A program made the translations under genes and the position numbers. Source: Thiogranum sp. (lineage in GTDB: Bacteria > Pseudomonadota > Gammaproteobacteria > DSM-19610). From it: 50,626 bases of DNA. The stretch is from NCBI GenBank assembly GCA_024636585.1, contig JAGXGS010000057.1, positions 1 through 50,626 on the forward strand. Direction: 5' to 3'. The notes under the pieces were generated by a model, which saw only the letters and a list, made by a program, of their open reading frames with translations, did no database searches and was not told the origin of the DNA. Positions 39,299 to 50,087 of this stretch are shown piece by piece (within the stretch, counting starts at the first letter, position 1; each line of letters opens with the position of its first letter).

Positions 39299-39655
39299 CT
39301 ATTTACGAATGGGGCGACGGGGGCCCTTACGGGTGCGCGCATTGGTGCGGGTACGTTGACCGCGCATGGGCAAACCGCGCCGGTGACGCATACCGCGGTA
39401 GCAGCCCAGATCCATGAGGCGTTTAATGTTCATGGACAGGGTGCGACGCAGATCACCCTCGATGGTGTATTTCGCAACCTCGCTACGCAAGGTTTCGACT
39501 TCGCCCTCGGACAGATCCTTGATCTTGATGTCCTGACGAATTCCGCTGGCGTCACAAATTTTTTGCGCCGTCTTACGACCGACGCCATAAATGGCGGTCA
39601 GCGCAATAACTGCATGTTTTTGTGGCGGAACGTTAATTCCGGCTATACGAGCCAT
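39299..39655 (-). CDS. rpsM: 30S ribosomal protein S13
   Basis: S13 (118 aa, as in E. coli). The ATG at 39655 gives the family start [10 protein letters not shown] and has GAGGAG 9 nt upstream; an in-frame start two codons earlier is less likely. [20 protein letters not shown] near the C-terminus is diagnostic. First gene of the alpha operon, 117 bp after rpmJ, with its own promoter-like sequence in that gap. Confidence 0.98.
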   Translation of the reverse strand: MARIAGINVPPQKHAVIALTAIYGVGRKTAQKICDASGIRQDIKIKDLSEGEVETLRSEVAKYTIEGDLRRTLSMNIKRLMDLGCYRGMRHRRGLPMRGQRTRTNARTRKGPRRPIRK

Positions 39656-39705
39656 GAACAAATCTCCTCAACGGGGCGCCCGGTTGCGAGTCGGGAAAAC
39701 GCGCA

Positions 39706-39734
39706 AGCATACCGGATGGTGCCCCTGATTTCAA
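39706..39734 (-). promoter_or_regulatory. Candidate alpha-operon promoter upstream of rpsM
   Basis: TTGAAA (39729-39734), a 17 bp spacer, and TATGCT (39706-39711) on the minus strand, ending about 50 bp before the rpsM start. A 14 bp palindrome GCAGCAATTGCTGC (39752-39765) lies just upstream, between rpmJ and this promoter. The predicted leader (about 45 nt) is short for an E. coli-like S4-binding pseudoknot. Confidence 0.5.
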
Positions 39735-39772
39735 TCTTAATACCAGCCAAATAGCAGCAATTGCTGCCAGTT

Positions 39773-39886
39773 TCAGCCCTGCCGTTGCTTGTGACGACCA
39801 TCTTTGCAGATAACCCGGACCACACCCTTGCGGCGGACAATTTTACAGTTGCGGCAAATGCGCTTTACAGAAGCACGAACTTTCAT
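39773..39886 (-). CDS. rpmJ: 50S ribosomal protein L36, zinc type
   Basis: L36 (37 aa), last gene of the spc operon, 23 bp after secY. The zinc ligands C11, C14, C27 and H32 are present, so it is the C+ form. The ATG at 39886 gives the standard [15 protein letters not shown] start. Confidence 0.97.
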   Translation of the reverse strand: MKVRASVKRICRNCKIVRRKGVVRVICKDGRHKQRQG

Positions 39887-39909
39887 CATTTCACCTATAT
39901 TTTGGCAAT

Positions 39910-41262
39910 CTAGCGGAGCAGACCGGAGCGGCCGTGTCCCTTTAGATTCGCCTTTTTCATCAGACTCTCGTACTGATGCGACATCATGTGCGACTGAATC
40001 TGGGCCATAAAATCCATTACCACGATCACGATAATCAGCAGAGAGGTGCCGCCGAAGTAAAACGGCACGTTCCAGTACAGAATCAGGAACTCGGGCAACA
40101 GGCACACTGCCGTAATGTAGATCGCGCCGGCCAGCGTCAGCCGCGTCATAACCCCGTCAATGTAGCGCGCGGTCTGCTCCCCGGGCCGAATGCCTGGAAT
40201 AAAGGCACCCGACTTCTTCAGATTATCCGCCGTCTCCTTGGCATTGAAGACGATCGCGGTATAGAAGAAGCAGAAAAATATGATTGCAATCGCGTACATC
40301 AGAATGTACAGCGGTTGACCTGGCGACAGCGTCGTCGAAATATCCTTCAGCCAGCCCATACCCGGATTGGTGCCGAACCACTGACCCGCAGTCGCCGGAA
40401 ACAGAATGATGCTGGACGCGAAAATCGGTGGAATAACGCCCGCCATATTCAGCTTCAGCGGCAGATGCGTGCTCTGTGCCGCGTACATCTTGCGCCCCTG
40501 CTGACGCTTGGCGTAGTTCACGGTGATACGACGTTGGCCGCGTTCCACAAAAACCACGAAAGCGGTGACGGCGATTGCCACGGCAAACAGGAACAGCAGG
40601 CTCAACACGTTCATTTCACCGGTTCGCACCAGCTCCAGGGAGCCGCCGACAGCTGAAGGCAGGCCGGCAACGATACCCGAGAAAATGATAATCGATATGC
40701 CGTTGCCTATGCCGCGCTCGGTTACCTGCTCGCCAAGCCACATCAGGAACAAGGTTCCGGTCACCAGACAGGCGACTGCCGAAATCACGAACGGCATACC
40801 CTGTAATACAACCAGCGGCTGCCCGCCCACTACCTGGCCCTGCAACGCCGTGGAAATTCCGATCGCCTGGAATGTCGCTAACACCACCGTGCCGTACCGC
40901 GTGTACTGGGTGATCTTGCGACGACCAGACTCGCCTTCCTTCTTCAGCTGTTCCAGTGTCGGCACTGTATAGGACAGCAGCTGCATGATAATCGATGCCG
41001 ATATGTACGGCATGATACCGAGCGCGAACAGTGACAGGCGCGAAAGGGCGCCGCCCGAAAACATGTTGAACATGTCCAGGATGGTGCCGCGTTGCTGCTC
41101 CGCCAGGGTTTCCAGAACGTGCGGGTCGATGCCGGGCAGCGGAATAAACGAGCCCATGCGGAACACCAGGATCGCCCCGAGAACGAAAAAGATACGCCGA
41201 CGCAGTTCCGTCAACTTACCCGCGTCGGCGAGACCGCCGGCGACTGCCCCGGGACCTGCCAT
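39910..41262 (-). CDS. secY: Preprotein translocase subunit SecY
   Basis: SecY (450 aa; E. coli 443), the ten-segment channel used by SecA and SRP. The cytoplasmic loop region [20 protein letters not shown] and the C-terminal [15 protein letters not shown] are diagnostic. The start [20 protein letters not shown] is a few residues longer than in E. coli. It begins 3 bp after rplO. Confidence 0.99.
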   Translation of the reverse strand: MAGPGAVAGGLADAGKLTELRRRIFFVLGAILVFRMGSFIPLPGIDPHVLETLAEQQRGTILDMFNMFSGGALSRLSLFALGIMPYISASIIMQLLSYTVPTLEQLKKEGESGRRKITQYTRYGTVVLATFQAIGISTALQGQVVGGQPLVVLQGMPFVISAVACLVTGTLFLMWLGEQVTERGIGNGISIIIFSGIVAGLPSAVGGSLELVRTGEMNVLSLLFLFAVAIAVTAFVVFVERGQRRITVNYAKRQQGRKMYAAQSTHLPLKLNMAGVIPPIFASSIILFPATAGQWFGTNPGMGWLKDISTTLSPGQPLYILMYAIAIIFFCFFYTAIVFNAKETADNLKKSGAFIPGIRPGEQTARYIDGVMTRLTLAGAIYITAVCLLPEFLILYWNVPFYFGGTSLLIIVIVVMDFMAQIQSHMMSHQYESLMKKANLKGHGRSGLLR

Positions 41263-41265
41263 GGA

Positions 41266-41700
41266 CTATTCCTCGACCTTGCCGCCGGCCGCTTCGATTG
41301 CTGCGCGAGCACCCTTGGTGACCCCGACGCCGCGAACCGTAACCGCACGACCGATTTCGCCCGAGGCGATAATCTTCGCTGTCAAAGTGTTCTGGCGGAT
41401 CACACCCGCCGCTTTCAGGCTTGCCAGATCGACCGTGTCACCCTCGACCTTACCGATCTCGGGCAAACGTACTTCCTCGCGCTTCAGCGACTTGCGGGAG
41501 ACGAAACCGATCTTCGGCAGGCGCCGCTGCAACGGCATCTGACCGCCTTCAAAACCGACCTTATGGAAGCCGCCGGAGCGGGACTTCTGGCCCTTATGGC
41601 CACGTCCACAGGTTTTGCCGAGACCGGAACCGATACCGCGTCCGACGCGCTTGGCGCTGGGACGGCTGCCGGCCGCTGGCTTCAAATCATTCAATCGCAT
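41266..41700 (-). CDS. rplO: 50S ribosomal protein L15
   Basis: L15 (144 aa, as in E. coli). [12 protein letters not shown] at the N-terminus and the Gly-rich [20 protein letters not shown] are conserved. Lies 1 bp after rpmD and 3 bp before secY. Confidence 0.99.
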   Translation of the reverse strand: MRLNDLKPAAGSRPSAKRVGRGIGSGLGKTCGRGHKGQKSRSGGFHKVGFEGGQMPLQRRLPKIGFVSRKSLKREEVRLPEIGKVEGDTVDLASLKAAGVIRQNTLTAKIIASGEIGRAVTVRGVGVTKGARAAIEAAGGKVEE

Positions 41701-41701
41701 G

Positions 41702-41887
41702 TTAGGCTTCCTCTACCTGAACCATGTAGGACACCTGGTTGATCATGCCGCGATTCTCGGGCGTGTCGATGACCTCGACCGAGTGACGGATGCGACGCAG
41801 GCCCAGACCACGCAGACAGGCCTGATGAGACTTCAAACGTCCGCTCGAGCTTTTGAGCTGCGTTACCTTGATCTTTTTGTCGGCCAT
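41702..41887 (-). CDS. rpmD: 50S ribosomal protein L30
   Basis: L30 (61 aa; E. coli 59). [19 protein letters not shown] and the [20 protein letters not shown] region are typical. The ATG at 41887 is used; the frame continues upstream into rpsE but that is not part of the gene. It begins 4 bp after the rpsE stop. Confidence 0.97.
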   Translation of the reverse strand: MADKKIKVTQLKSSSGRLKSHQACLRGLGLRRIRHSVEVIDTPENRGMINQVSYMVQVEEA

Positions 41888-41891
41888 GTCT

Positions 41892-42398
41892 TTACCCCAG
41901 AATCTCTTCAATCTTCTTGCCGCGCTTGGCCGCAACCTGCTCCGGCGAGCGCATTTCCGCCAGACCTTTCATGGTAGCGCGCACCACGTTGATCGGGTTG
42001 TTGGTACCGATGCACTTGGCCAGCACGTCACGCACACCAACCACTTCAAACACGGCGCGCATGGCGCCTCCGGCGATAATGCCGGTACCTTCAGAAGCGG
42101 GTTGCATGAACACCTTGGCGGCGCCGAAAGTCGCCATGATCGGGTACTGCAGGGTACCGTCCTTGATGGCGATGCGCTTCATGTTCTTGCGCGCATTTTC
42201 CATCGCTTTCTGAATGGCGACCGGCACTTCGCGAGCCTTGCCGCGACCGAAGCCGACACGGCCTTCGCCGTCACCCACGACAGTCAGGGCTGCGAAACCG
42301 AACTGACGGCCGCCCTTGACTACCTTGGCGACACGGTTGATACCGATCAGCTTTTCCTGCAGACCGTCCGAATTCGCTTGTACTTCCACATTCGCCAT
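41892..42398 (-). CDS. rpsE: 30S ribosomal protein S5
   Basis: S5 (168 aa; E. coli 167). The dsRBD-like N-terminal half has [16 protein letters not shown] and [14 protein letters not shown]; the C-terminal part has [20 protein letters not shown]. Accuracy-related protein near the mRNA entry site. 15 bp after rplR. Confidence 0.99.
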   Translation of the reverse strand: MANVEVQANSDGLQEKLIGINRVAKVVKGGRQFGFAALTVVGDGEGRVGFGRGKAREVPVAIQKAMENARKNMKRIAIKDGTLQYPIMATFGAAKVFMQPASEGTGIIAGGAMRAVFEVVGVRDVLAKCIGTNNPINVVRATMKGLAEMRSPEQVAAKRGKKIEEILG

Positions 42399-42413
42399 TA
42401 GTGCAACCCTTCG

Positions 42414-42767
42414 TTAAAATTCCAGCCCGCTTTCGCGGGCGGCATCAGCCAGCGCCTTCACGCGGCCATGATACTTAAAACCGGAGCGGTCAAACGCTAC
42501 GGTGGAGATACCCGCCGCCCTGGCCCGTTCCGCCACGGCCTTGCCGATCGCCGCAGCAGCCGATGCATTCCCGGTACCGCTGAGTTCGGTGCGCAGCGCC
42601 CGATCAAGCGTGGATGCACTGGCCAGCACCGTATCGCCGGAGCCTCCAATGATCTGCGCATAGATATGACGCGGCGTGCGGTGGATACACAGACGCGGTG
42701 TACCTTTTTCACGAATTCTGGCGCGGGTCTTGCGAGCGCGCCGCTGTCTTGATGCCTTCTTTTCCAT
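42414..42767 (-). CDS. rplR: 50S ribosomal protein L18
   Basis: L18 (117 aa, as in E. coli), a 5S rRNA binder. The ATG at 42767 gives the usual [18 protein letters not shown] start; the open frame up to 42857 is spurious. C-terminal [20 protein letters not shown] is conserved. 52 bp after rplF. Confidence 0.98.
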   Translation of the reverse strand: MEKKASRQRRARKTRARIREKGTPRLCIHRTPRHIYAQIIGGSGDTVLASASTLDRALRTELSGTGNASAAAAIGKAVAERARAAGISTVAFDRSGFKYHGRVKALADAARESGLEF

Positions 42768-42819
42768 ACCGATACCTTGATATTTAATCCGGAGACGAAT
42801 CTGTAACCCGTCCCTGCAA

Positions 42820-43353
42820 TTACTTCTTCTTGGCTTCCTTACGCACGACGACTTCATCGGCGTATTTCACACCCTTGCCCTTGTAGGGCTCCGGCGGCCG
42901 GTAGCTGCGGATTTCCGCCGCCACTTGTCCAACCACCTGCTTGTCCACGCCGCGTATGACGATTTCAGTCTGGACCGGCGTTTCAACCGTAATACCTTCC
43001 GGCACGGTGTACTCGACAGGATGTGAAAAGCCAAGCGTGAGATTCAGTTTGTTGCCCTGTGCCTGTGCGCGATAACCAACACCGACCAGTTGCAGCTTCT
43101 TCTCAAAGCCCTGGCTCACGCCCGTGACCATATTACCGATCAGGGCCCGGGTGGTGCCGGCCAGCGCATTCGCGACCTTGGAACCGTCCTTCGGCGCAAA
43201 TGTGAGGATTTTGTCATCCTGCATCATCTTCACTGAGCTGTGAATATTATGGCCGAGCGTGCCCTTGGTGCCTTTTATCGTCACCGACTGGCCGCTGACG
43301 TTGATCTCAACGCCTGACGGCAATTCGATCGGGTTTTTAGCGATTCTTGACAT
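42820..43353 (-). CDS. rplF: 50S ribosomal protein L6
   Basis: L6 (177 aa, as in E. coli). The ATG at 43353 gives [16 protein letters not shown]; a TTG two codons earlier is unlikely. The C-terminal [17 protein letters not shown] is diagnostic. 12 bp after rpsH. Confidence 0.98.
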   Translation of the reverse strand: MSRIAKNPIELPSGVEINVSGQSVTIKGTKGTLGHNIHSSVKMMQDDKILTFAPKDGSKVANALAGTTRALIGNMVTGVSQGFEKKLQLVGVGYRAQAQGNKLNLTLGFSHPVEYTVPEGITVETPVQTEIVIRGVDKQVVGQVAAEIRSYRPPEPYKGKGVKYADEVVVRKEAKKK

Positions 43354-43365
43354 GGTCAATACTCA

Positions 43366-43758
43366 TTAAGATACGTAGCACAAAACTTCGCCACCTTCGC
43401 CGGCGGCGCGCGCGGCACGTTCCGTCATAACCCCCTTGGAGGTCGAGACGATGGCGATACCCAGCCCACCCTGAACCCGGGGCAGATCATCGGAGCCTTT
43501 ATAGATCCGCAAGCCTGGCGTGCTCACCCGCTTGATGGCCTCAATGACCGGCCGGTCTTCGTAGTACTTCAATTCGACGCTCAAGGTAGGCTTGCTACCC
43601 TCGTCGCGAATTTCGAAACCGGCAACAAAACCTTCTTCTTTCAACACGCTCGCGATCGAAGCTTTCAGCTTCGAGGATGGCATGGAAACCGAAACCTTGC
43701 CGGCGCTCTGTCCATTACGAATGCGGGTCAGCATATCGGCGATCGGATCAGTCATCAT
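43366..43758 (-). CDS. rpsH: 30S ribosomal protein S8
   Basis: S8 (130 aa, as in E. coli), which in E. coli also represses spc translation at rpl[19 protein letters not shown] at the start and [20 protein letters not shown] near the end are conserved. 32 bp after rpsN. Confidence 0.99.
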   Translation of the reverse strand: MMTDPIADMLTRIRNGQSAGKVSVSMPSSKLKASIASVLKEEGFVAGFEIRDEGSKPTLSVELKYYEDRPVIEAIKRVSTPGLRIYKGSDDLPRVQGGLGIAIVSTSKGVMTERAARAAGEGGEVLCYVS

Positions 43759-43790
43759 AGCTTGCTTACCTCTGTCTCAATTCTCTGCTG

Positions 43791-44096
43791 TTACCAGCTG
43801 GCCTTGACCAGACCGGGGACATCACCTTGCATCGCGTGCTCACGCAGTTTGTTGCGGGCCAGGCCGAACTTGCGATAGTAGCCATGCGGACGACCGGTGA
43901 TACGGCAACGATTACGCAGTCTACTGGAGCTGGCGTTCCGCGGCTGCAACTGCAGCTTGCGCTGGGCCTCCATACGCTCTTCGTCAGACTTGTTCACGTC
44001 ACCGATTACTGCCTTCAGTTCAGCACGCTTTTTGGCGTATTTCTTTACCATCTTGTTGCGCTTGATTTCGCGCTGAATCATGCAGGTCTTTGCCAT
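43791..44096 (-). CDS. rpsN: 30S ribosomal protein S14, zinc-free (C-) type
   Basis: S14 (101 aa, as in E. coli). It is the long form without the zinc Cys motif; the core [20 protein letters not shown] is typical. 12 bp after rplE. The zinc-free S14 contrasts with the zinc-type S4 and L36 in the same window. Confidence 0.99.
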   Translation of the reverse strand: MAKTCMIQREIKRNKMVKKYAKKRAELKAVIGDVNKSDEERMEAQRKLQLQPRNASSSRLRNRCRITGRPHGYYRKFGLARNKLREHAMQGDVPGLVKASW

Positions 44097-44108
44097 GTCT
44101 CCAAATCC

Positions 44109-44648
44109 TCAGTTTCTGAACGGGAAGTTAAACGCCGCGAGCAGCGCACGTCCTTCCGCGTCGGTTTTGGCGGTGGTGGTAATGTTGATATCCAGACCGC
44201 GCAGTGTATCGATTTTGTCGTAGTCCACTTCCGGAAAAATGATCTGTTCCTTGACGCCCATATTGTAGTTGCCCTGGCCGTCAAACGACTTGGCACTCAT
44301 CCCGCGAAAATCGCGGATTCGCGGTATCGCGATATTGATCAGGCGATCGAGGAATTCGAACATGCGTTCGCGGCGCAGTGTTACCTTGCAGCCAATAGGC
44401 CAGCCTTCACGGACCTTGAATCCGGCGACCGATTTGCGGGCATTACGCACGAGCCCCTTCTGGCCGGCGATCTTTTCCATATCGCTGAGTGCATGGTCCA
44501 TCACCTTGCGGTCGCCAATGGCTTCGCCGACACCCATATTCAGGGTGATCTTGGTAATGCGCGGTATTTCCATCACGTTCTTGTAGGCGAATTGCTCCAT
44601 GAGCTTTGCGACTACTTCTTCGCGATAGAGATCTTGTAATCTGGACAT
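44109..44648 (-). CDS. rplE: 50S ribosomal protein L5
   Basis: L5 (179 aa, as in E. coli), contacts 5S rRNA and P-site t[23 protein letters not shown] and the [20 protein letters not shown] segment are diagnostic. 16 bp after rplX. Confidence 0.99.
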   Translation of the reverse strand: MSRLQDLYREEVVAKLMEQFAYKNVMEIPRITKITLNMGVGEAIGDRKVMDHALSDMEKIAGQKGLVRNARKSVAGFKVREGWPIGCKVTLRRERMFEFLDRLINIAIPRIRDFRGMSAKSFDGQGNYNMGVKEQIIFPEVDYDKIDTLRGLDINITTTAKTDAEGRALLAAFNFPFRN

Positions 44649-44664
44649 CTTCAGCTACTCACTC

Positions 44665-44985
44665 TCAAACGTCCACGACTTCTTTCGTAGACTTGAAAAC
44701 ACGTACTTTGCGACCGTCTTCCAGTGTCCGGAAACCAACCCGGTCGCCCTTCTTCGTCTGCGGATTGAAGAGCATGACATTCGATACATCGATTGCCATC
44801 TCTTTCTCAACGATCCCCCCGGCTATCCCGCGCTGGGGATTCGGCTTGGTGTGCTTTTTCACCAGGTTGATGTTTTCCACTATCAGCTTGTCGGCATCGG
44901 GCATTACCCGCAGCACGGTACCGCGCTTGCCGTTATCTTTGCCGTTTATGACAACGACGTCGTCACCTTTTTTAATCTTACGCAT
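44665..44985 (-). CDS. rplX: 50S ribosomal protein L24
   Basis: L24 (106 aa; E. coli 104), an early assembly initiator. The KOW motif [20 protein letters not shown] is at the N-terminus. 15 bp after rplN. Confidence 0.99.
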   Translation of the reverse strand: MRKIKKGDDVVVINGKDNGKRGTVLRVMPDADKLIVENINLVKKHTKPNPQRGIAGGIVEKEMAIDVSNVMLFNPQTKKGDRVGFRTLEDGRKVRVFKSTKEVVDV

Positions 44986-45000
44986 AATCCTGACTCCCGC

Positions 45001-45369
45001 TTACAGCACTTCTGGGGCAAGCGAAATTATCTTCATGAACCGTTCGCTGCGCAGCTCGCGCGTTACCGGGCCAAAAATACGGGTCCCGATTGGCTCAAGT
45101 TTCGCATTGAGCAACACTGCGGCATTGCCGTCGAAACGGATCAATGAACCGTCCGGCCGACGCACGCCTTTGGCGGTACGCACCACAACAGCGTTATAGA
45201 CTTCACCCTTTTTCACCTTACCGCGGGGAATGGCCTCTTTAACACTGACCTTGATGATGTCACCGATGTTCGCGTACCGGCGATGCGATCCGCCCAATAC
45301 CTTTATACACTGCAGCCTGCGAGCGCCGCTGTTATCCGCAACATCCAATCTGGATTGCATCTGGATCAT
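45001..45369 (-). CDS. rplN: 50S ribosomal protein L14
   Basis: L14 (122 aa; E. coli 123). [20 protein letters not shown] and the [18 protein letters not shown] end are typical. First spc gene; the 31 bp after rpsQ show no clear promoter, so S10 and spc may be read together. Confidence 0.99.
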   Translation of the reverse strand: MIQMQSRLDVADNSGARRLQCIKVLGGSHRRYANIGDIIKVSVKEAIPRGKVKKGEVYNAVVVRTAKGVRRPDGSLIRFDGNAAVLLNAKLEPIGTRIFGPVTRELRSERFMKIISLAPEVL

Positions 45370-45400
45370 GATTTATCCCCGTTCACCATCTCTGGCTGAA

Positions 45401-45664
45401 TTAAACCGTGGCCCGTTCGACCACTTCGACCAGTTTCCAGGTCTTGGTCTTCGAGATCGGACGACATTCCTGAATCGTCACCGTATCACCCGGCTTGCAC
45501 TCATTATTCTGATCATGAATATGCAGCTTGGTGGAGCGGCGAATGTACTTGCCGTACAGCGGATGCCGCACGCGGCGCTCGACCATGACGACGGCACTCT
45601 TGTCCATCTTGTCACTGACGACCTCAGCGATGACGGTACGTACTACTTTTTTCTCTTCGCTCAT
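45401..45664 (-). CDS. rpsQ: 30S ribosomal protein S17
   Basis: S17 (87 aa; E. coli 84). The OB-fold core [20 protein letters not shown] and [20 protein letters not shown] are conserved. Overlaps rpmC by 4 bp; last gene of the S10 group. Confidence 0.99.
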   Translation of the reverse strand: MSEEKKVVRTVIAEVVSDKMDKSAVVMVERRVRHPLYGKYIRRSTKLHIHDQNNECKPGDTVTIQECRPISKTKTWKLVEVVERATV

Positions 45665-45864
45665 GCCGCTTCACCCGCTTTGGCTTTCTCGGTCAGTATT
45701 GTCTTCACGCGCGCGATATTGCGGCGCACTTTTTTCATCTGGTCAGGACGGCTAAGCTGACCTGTTCCCTGCTGCATGCGCAGGTTGAACTGTTCACGCA
45801 ACAGGCCGTCCAGCTCCTTCTTGAGCTCGTCGCCTGACTTCTGACGAAGGTCGGTCGCTTTCAT
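45661..45864 (-). CDS. rpmC: 50S ribosomal protein L29
   Basis: L29 (67 aa; E. coli 63), at the peptide exit. Helical hairpin with [20 protein letters not shown] and [14 protein letters not shown]. It starts directly after the rplP stop (TAGATG) and overlaps rpsQ. Confidence 0.98.
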   Translation of the reverse strand: MKATDLRQKSGDELKKELDGLLREQFNLRMQQGTGQLSRPDQMKKVRRNIARVKTILTEKAKAGEAA

Positions 45865-46278
45865 CTACATCACCGTCCGGTTAATAAAGGTGGTCCGCAC
45901 CGGGAGTTTCGCCGCAGCAAGTTTGAATGCTTCGCGCGCCATCTCTTCCGAAACGCCTTCCATTTCATACAGAACGCGGCCTGGCTGAATCTTCGCCACC
46001 CAGAACTCGACGTTGCCCTTACCCTTGCCCTGACGAACTTCAATCGGCTTTTTGGTGATTGGCACGTCCGGAAAAATACGTATCCATAATTTACCGCCAC
46101 GTTTCACATGGCGGGAGATGGCACGACGTGCCGCCTCGATCTGGCGTGCGGTAAGCTGGCCACGAGTGGTCGCTTTCAACGCATATTCGCCGAAACTGCA
46201 TTTGTTACCGCTGGTTGCCAGACCGCGATTGCGGCCTTTGAACTGCTTGCGGAACTTGGTTCTTTTGGGCTGTAACAT
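45865..46278 (-). CDS. rplP: 50S ribosomal protein L16
   Basis: L16 (137 aa; E. coli 136). [19 protein letters not shown] at the start and [20 protein letters not shown] are diagnostic. 14 bp after rpsC. Confidence 0.99.
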   Translation of the reverse strand: MLQPKRTKFRKQFKGRNRGLATSGNKCSFGEYALKATTRGQLTARQIEAARRAISRHVKRGGKLWIRIFPDVPITKKPIEVRQGKGKGNVEFWVAKIQPGRVLYEMEGVSEEMAREAFKLAAAKLPVRTTFINRTVM

Positions 46279-46292
46279 CTTTCGCGCTTCCC

Positions 46293-46976
46293 TTATTTAC
46301 CGGCGGCGGCTTTCTTGCCAGCCTCAGGCTCTACGGTCTGTTCGTCGCGACCCAGGATTTCACCCTTGAAGACCCACACCTTGACGCCGATCACGCCATA
46401 GGTGGTATTGGCTTCGGTCACGCCATAGTCGATGTCGGCTCGTAATGTGTGCAGCGGCACACGGCCTTCACGATACCATTCGCTACGAGCGATTTCGGCG
46501 CCGTTCAGGCGACCGCCCACCATGATCTTGATGCCTTCCGCACCCAGACGCATGGCATTGCCGACCGCACGCTTCATAGCGCGGCGGAACATAATACGCC
46601 TTTCGAGCTGCTGGGCAACGCTTTCCGCCACCAGTTGCGCATCAATTTCCGGCTTGCGGATTTCTTCGATATTGACATGCACCGGCATGCCCATCTTCTT
46701 CGCAATCTGCGCCCGAAGCTGCTCGATATCCTCGCCCTTCTTGCCGATCACGATACCCGGCCGCGCCGTATGAATGGTGATCACGGCGTTACTCGCCGGA
46801 CGCGAAATCTGGATGCGGCTTACCGACGCGCCTTTCAGGCGCTTCTTGATAAAGTCGCGCACCTGCAGATCGAGATTCAGGTAGTCCGCGTAGTCCTGCG
46901 AATTCGCATACCACGTTGACGTCCAGTCTTTCACGATACCGAGGCGTATGCCTATTGGATGTACTTTCTGGCCCAT
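46293..46976 (-). CDS. rpsC: 30S ribosomal protein S3
   Basis: S3 (227 aa; E. coli 233). The KH domain has [18 protein letters not shown]; the C-terminal domain has [20 protein letters not shown]. Lines the mRNA entry channel. 24 bp after rplV. Confidence 0.99.
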   Translation of the reverse strand: MGQKVHPIGIRLGIVKDWTSTWYANSQDYADYLNLDLQVRDFIKKRLKGASVSRIQISRPASNAVITIHTARPGIVIGKKGEDIEQLRAQIAKKMGMPVHVNIEEIRKPEIDAQLVAESVAQQLERRIMFRRAMKRAVGNAMRLGAEGIKIMVGGRLNGAEIARSEWYREGRVPLHTLRADIDYGVTEANTTYGVIGVKVWVFKGEILGRDEQTVEPEAGKKAAAGK

Positions 46977-47000
46977 ACTCTCTCTGCTCTTTGTCCGTGA

Positions 47001-47333
47001 TTACCGTTCAGCGACGGTGATCTTGATGTGACTCGTGCGTTTCAAAATCTGGTTGGCACGACCTTTGGCGCGGGGGCGCCAACGTTTCATGGTCGGCCCC
47101 TCGTCAACGCAGATGGTGGCGACCTTGAGCTCGTCAACGTCGGCACCTTCATTATGCTCTGCATTGGCGATCGCAGACTCCAGCACCTTGCGAACGATTT
47201 TCGCCGCCTTGCGCTGGCTGAAGGTCAGCAGTTCCAGGGCGCGTTCCACCGGCATGCCACGAACCTGGTCAGCAACCAGGCGGCACTTCTGCGCGGATAC
47301 GCGAGCTTGACTTAATTTGGCGGTCGATTGCAT
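47001..47333 (-). CDS. rplV: 50S ribosomal protein L22
   Basis: L22 (110 aa, as in E. coli), lines the exit tunnel. [20 protein letters not shown] and the loop [20 protein letters not shown] are conserved. 12 bp after rpsS. Confidence 0.99.
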   Translation of the reverse strand: MQSTAKLSQARVSAQKCRLVADQVRGMPVERALELLTFSQRKAAKIVRKVLESAIANAEHNEGADVDELKVATICVDEGPTMKRWRPRAKGRANQILKRTSHIKITVAER

Positions 47334-47345
47334 TCGTCGATACCC

Positions 47346-47618
47346 TTACTTGGATTTCCGGTCCGCAGCGTGACCCTTGAACGTACGGGTCACGGCGAAT
47401 TCACCCAACTTGTGTCCAACCATGTTCTCATTGATAAGAACTGGAACGTGTTGACGCCCGTTGTGAATAGCGATGGTCAAACCCACCATATCCGGCAGCA
47501 CCATGGAACGGCGAGACCAGGTTTTGATCGGCTTGCGACTGTTGGTGCTGACTGCTTCATCGACCTTCTTTGCGAGATGCAGGTCGATGAATGGTCCTTT
47601 TTTTACGGAACGCGGCAC
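47346..47618 (-). CDS. rpsS: 30S ribosomal protein S19
   Basis: S19 (90 aa; E. coli 92). Starts with GTG ([19 protein letters not shown]) after an AGAGG site. [20 protein letters not shown] and [16 protein letters not shown] are typical. 18 bp after rplB. Confidence 0.99.
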   Translation of the reverse strand: MPRSVKKGPFIDLHLAKKVDEAVSTNSRKPIKTWSRRSMVLPDMVGLTIAIHNGRQHVPVLINENMVGHKLGEFAVTRTFKGHAADRKSK

Positions 47619-47636
47619 GGTAGTTAACCTCTATCG

Positions 47637-48464
47637 TTACTTCTGATTGCGACGACGCACAATCATGTTATCGGTGCGTTTGTTTTTGCGGGTCTTGTAA
47701 CCCTTGGTCGGCATTCCCCAGGGACTCACCGGATGACGTCCTCCCGAGGTACGGCCTTCACCACCACCATGCGGGTGGTCGACCGGGTTCATGGCAACAC
47801 CACGCACGGTCGGGCGAACACCGCGCCAGCGTGTAGCGCCGGCCTTGCCCAGTGAACGCAGGCTGTGTTCTGCATTACCCACTTCACCGATGGTCGCGCG
47901 GCATTCGACCGGCACCTTGCGCATCTCACCGGAGCGCAGGCGCAGCGTCGCATGACCGGCTTCGCGGGCTACCAGCTGCACGCCGGCGCCAGCGCTGCGG
48001 GCGATCTGACCACCCTTGCCCGGGCGCATTTCCACGTTATGAACCACGGTACCCAACGGGATATTGCGCAAGGGCAGTGCGTTGCCGGATTTGATTGGCG
48101 CATCCGCACCACTCTGGATCTCGGACCCGGCACTGATGCCGCGCGGCGCCAGAATATAACGGCGCTCGCCATCGACGTACAGCAGCAATGCAATGTGCGC
48201 ACTGCGGTTCGGGTCGTATTCAAGCCGTTCGACGCGAGCCGGCACGGAATCCTTGTTGCGCTTGAAATCGATAATGCGATAGCGCTGGCGATGTCCGCCG
48301 CCACGATGACGCGTGGTAATCCGGCCGGCATTGTTACGGCCACCCGTCTTGTTCTTACTCTCGACGAGGGGGCCATGCGGCTCACCCTTGTGCAGCTGGC
48401 TTTCCACGATCCGAACGACAAAACGGCGTCCGGGTGAAGTCGGTTTGGATTTTACAATGGCCAT
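47637..48464 (-). CDS. rplB: 50S ribosomal protein L2
   Basis: L2 (275 aa; E. coli 273), near the peptidyl transferase centre. [20 protein letters not shown] and the universal [20 protein letters not shown] are intact. Overlaps the rplW stop by one base (TAATG). Confidence 0.99.
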   Translation of the reverse strand: MAIVKSKPTSPGRRFVVRIVESQLHKGEPHGPLVESKNKTGGRNNAGRITTRHRGGGHRQRYRIIDFKRNKDSVPARVERLEYDPNRSAHIALLLYVDGERRYILAPRGISAGSEIQSGADAPIKSGNALPLRNIPLGTVVHNVEMRPGKGGQIARSAGAGVQLVAREAGHATLRLRSGEMRKVPVECRATIGEVGNAEHSLRSLGKAGATRWRGVRPTVRGVAMNPVDHPHGGGEGRTSGGRHPVSPWGMPTKGYKTRKNKRTDNMIVRRRNQK

Positions 48465-48760
48465 TATTCTGCGCCCGCGAAATCGATATCAGAACCTTCC
48501 GCCAGTGTCACATACGCCTTTTTCCAATCGGAACGGCGACCAACAGACTGGCCGAAACGCTTAATCTTACCCTTGACGTTCATCAGCTGTACGCTGCTGA
48601 CTGTCACATCAAACATCTTCTCTACCGCCTTGCGCACTTCCGGCTTACTGGCATCACGCAGAACCTTGAATACCATCTGCTTGTTGCTTTCCGCCATGCG
48701 CGTGCTCTTTTCAGAGACCACCGGCGCCAGTAGAATTTTGCTCAAACGCTCGTTGTTCAT
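48464..48760 (-). CDS. rplW: 50S ribosomal protein L23
   Basis: L23 (98 aa; E. coli 100), docking site for SRP and trigger factor. [20 protein letters not shown] and the basic loop [20 protein letters not shown] are characteristic. Overlaps rplD by 4 bp. Confidence 0.99.
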   Translation of the reverse strand: MNNERLSKILLAPVVSEKSTRMAESNKQMVFKVLRDASKPEVRKAVEKMFDVTVSSVQLMNVKGKIKRFGQSVGRRSDWKKAYVTLAEGSDIDFAGAE

Positions 48761-49359
48761 GCGAGCTTCTCCTCAAGCTGCCGCAGCGCATTCGCTGTGA
48801 TCAGCACTTTCTCAAAGCCGACCAGGCTTACTGGATCGGCGATGGTCGTATCCACCACGTCGATGCGCGACAGGTTCCGCGCAGCCAGGTACAAATTTTC
48901 GTCCGGCTCATGGTGCACGATCAGCACCCGGTCAAGATCCATTTCCCTGAGCTTGGCAAGCAGCTCTTTGGTGCTCGGCGCGGTAACTGCAAAATCGTCT
49001 ACCACCACCAGGCGTTCCTGACGCACCAACTCGGAAAGAATCGAGCGAATCGCTACGCGATAAGCCTTTTTGTTAACCTTCTGCGAGTAGTCACGAGTCG
49101 TTGCCGCAAAGGTTTTACCGCCCCCACGCCACAGCGGGCTGCGGATTGTACCAGAACGCGCGCGTCCAGTCCCCTTCTGACGCCATGGCTTTATACCGCC
49201 GCCTCTGACGTCCGATCGACTCTTCTGCGAATGCGTGCCGGCACGCGCTCCCGCCATATACGCCACCACCACCTGGTGGATCAGCGTTTCATTGAATTCC
49301 TGGCCAAATACCGCTTCCGCGACATCCATGCTTGCGCCACCGTGCATAGTGATATTCAT
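48757..49359 (-). CDS. rplD: 50S ribosomal protein L4
   Basis: L4 (200 aa; E. coli 201), tunnel protein and, in E. coli, S10 operon regulator. [20 protein letters not shown] and [19 protein letters not shown] are conserved. ATG at 49359 (with AAGGGG upstream) is preferred over a TTG at 49365. 11 bp after rplC. Confidence 0.98.
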   Translation of the reverse strand: MNITMHGGASMDVAEAVFGQEFNETLIHQVVVAYMAGARAGTHSQKSRSDVRGGGIKPWRQKGTGRARSGTIRSPLWRGGGKTFAATTRDYSQKVNKKAYRVAIRSILSELVRQERLVVVDDFAVTAPSTKELLAKLREMDLDRVLIVHHEPDENLYLAARNLSRIDVVDTTIADPVSLVGFEKVLITANALRQLEEKLA

Positions 49360-49370
49360 GTTCAAGCCCC

Positions 49371-50012
49371 TTATCGCGCTTTAACCGCCGGAGTGACAAT
49401 GACGTCGCCGCCACGTGCACCGGGAACCGCACCTTTGATCAACAGCAGATTACGCTCGCTGTCGACCCGCACGATTTCGAGGTTTTGGGTAGTGCGCTGC
49501 GCATTACCCAGATGTCCGGCCATTTTCTTGCCTTTGAACACACGCCCAGGTGTCTGGCACTGCCCGATGGAACCGGGCGCGCGATGCGACAGCGAGTTAC
49601 CGTGCGTTGCATCCTGCATGTGGAAATGGTGACGCTTTACGCCACCGGCAAAGCCTTTACCAATTGTGGTTCCAGCAACATCGACTATCTGACCGGATGC
49701 GAAAATATCCACACCAATCTTTTTGCCAACCTCGATATCGCTACCTTCACCGTCCTGCAGGCGGAACTCCCAGAGTCCGCGTCCCGCCTCGACACCCGCC
49801 TTGGCGAAATGTCCGGCGGCCGCACTGGTCACTCGACTCGCCCGGCGCACACCGGTAGTCACCTGGAATGCGCGGTATCCGTCACTGCCCAGATCCTTGA
49901 CCTGCGTGACCCGGTTCGGGTCAACCTCAACCACGGTAACCGGCACGGAAGCGCCATCTTCGGTGAAGATGCGCGTCATGCCTGCCTTTCTGCCTATTAA
50001 TCCGATCGCCAT
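49371..50012 (-). CDS. rplC: 50S ribosomal protein L3
   Basis: L3 (213 aa; E. coli 209). ATG at 50012 gives [16 protein letters not shown]; the open frame up to 50075 runs through a hairpin element and is spurious. The [20 protein letters not shown] motif contains Q151, the position methylated by PrmB in E. coli. AGAGGC precedes the start. Confidence 0.98.
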   Translation of the reverse strand: MAIGLIGRKAGMTRIFTEDGASVPVTVVEVDPNRVTQVKDLGSDGYRAFQVTTGVRRASRVTSAAAGHFAKAGVEAGRGLWEFRLQDGEGSDIEVGKKIGVDIFASGQIVDVAGTTIGKGFAGGVKRHHFHMQDATHGNSLSHRAPGSIGQCQTPGRVFKGKKMAGHLGNAQRTTQNLEIVRVDSERNLLLIKGAVPGARGGDVIVTPAVKAR

Positions 50013-50027
50013 TTCATCAGCCTCTTT

Positions 50028-50081
50028 GTAGGGGCGGCCCGCGTGTGGCCACCAGTCAGTGCCGGAAACCGGCACTCCTAC
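50028..50081 (-). repeat. REP/BIME-like double hairpin between rpsJ and rplC
   Basis: A 54 bp element with GTAGG...CCTAC ends. Inside are two back-to-back hairpins: AGTGCCGG/CCGGCACT (50058-50076; 8 bp, 3 nt loop) and GGTGGCC/GGCCGCC (50033-50053; 7 bp with one U-G pair, 7 nt loop). The GTAGGAG start and paired inverted layout resemble REP/BIME elements of Gammaproteobacteria. It ends a few bases before the rplC ribosome site. No second copy was noticed in this window. Confidence 0.6.
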
Positions 50082-50087
50082 GGTTTA

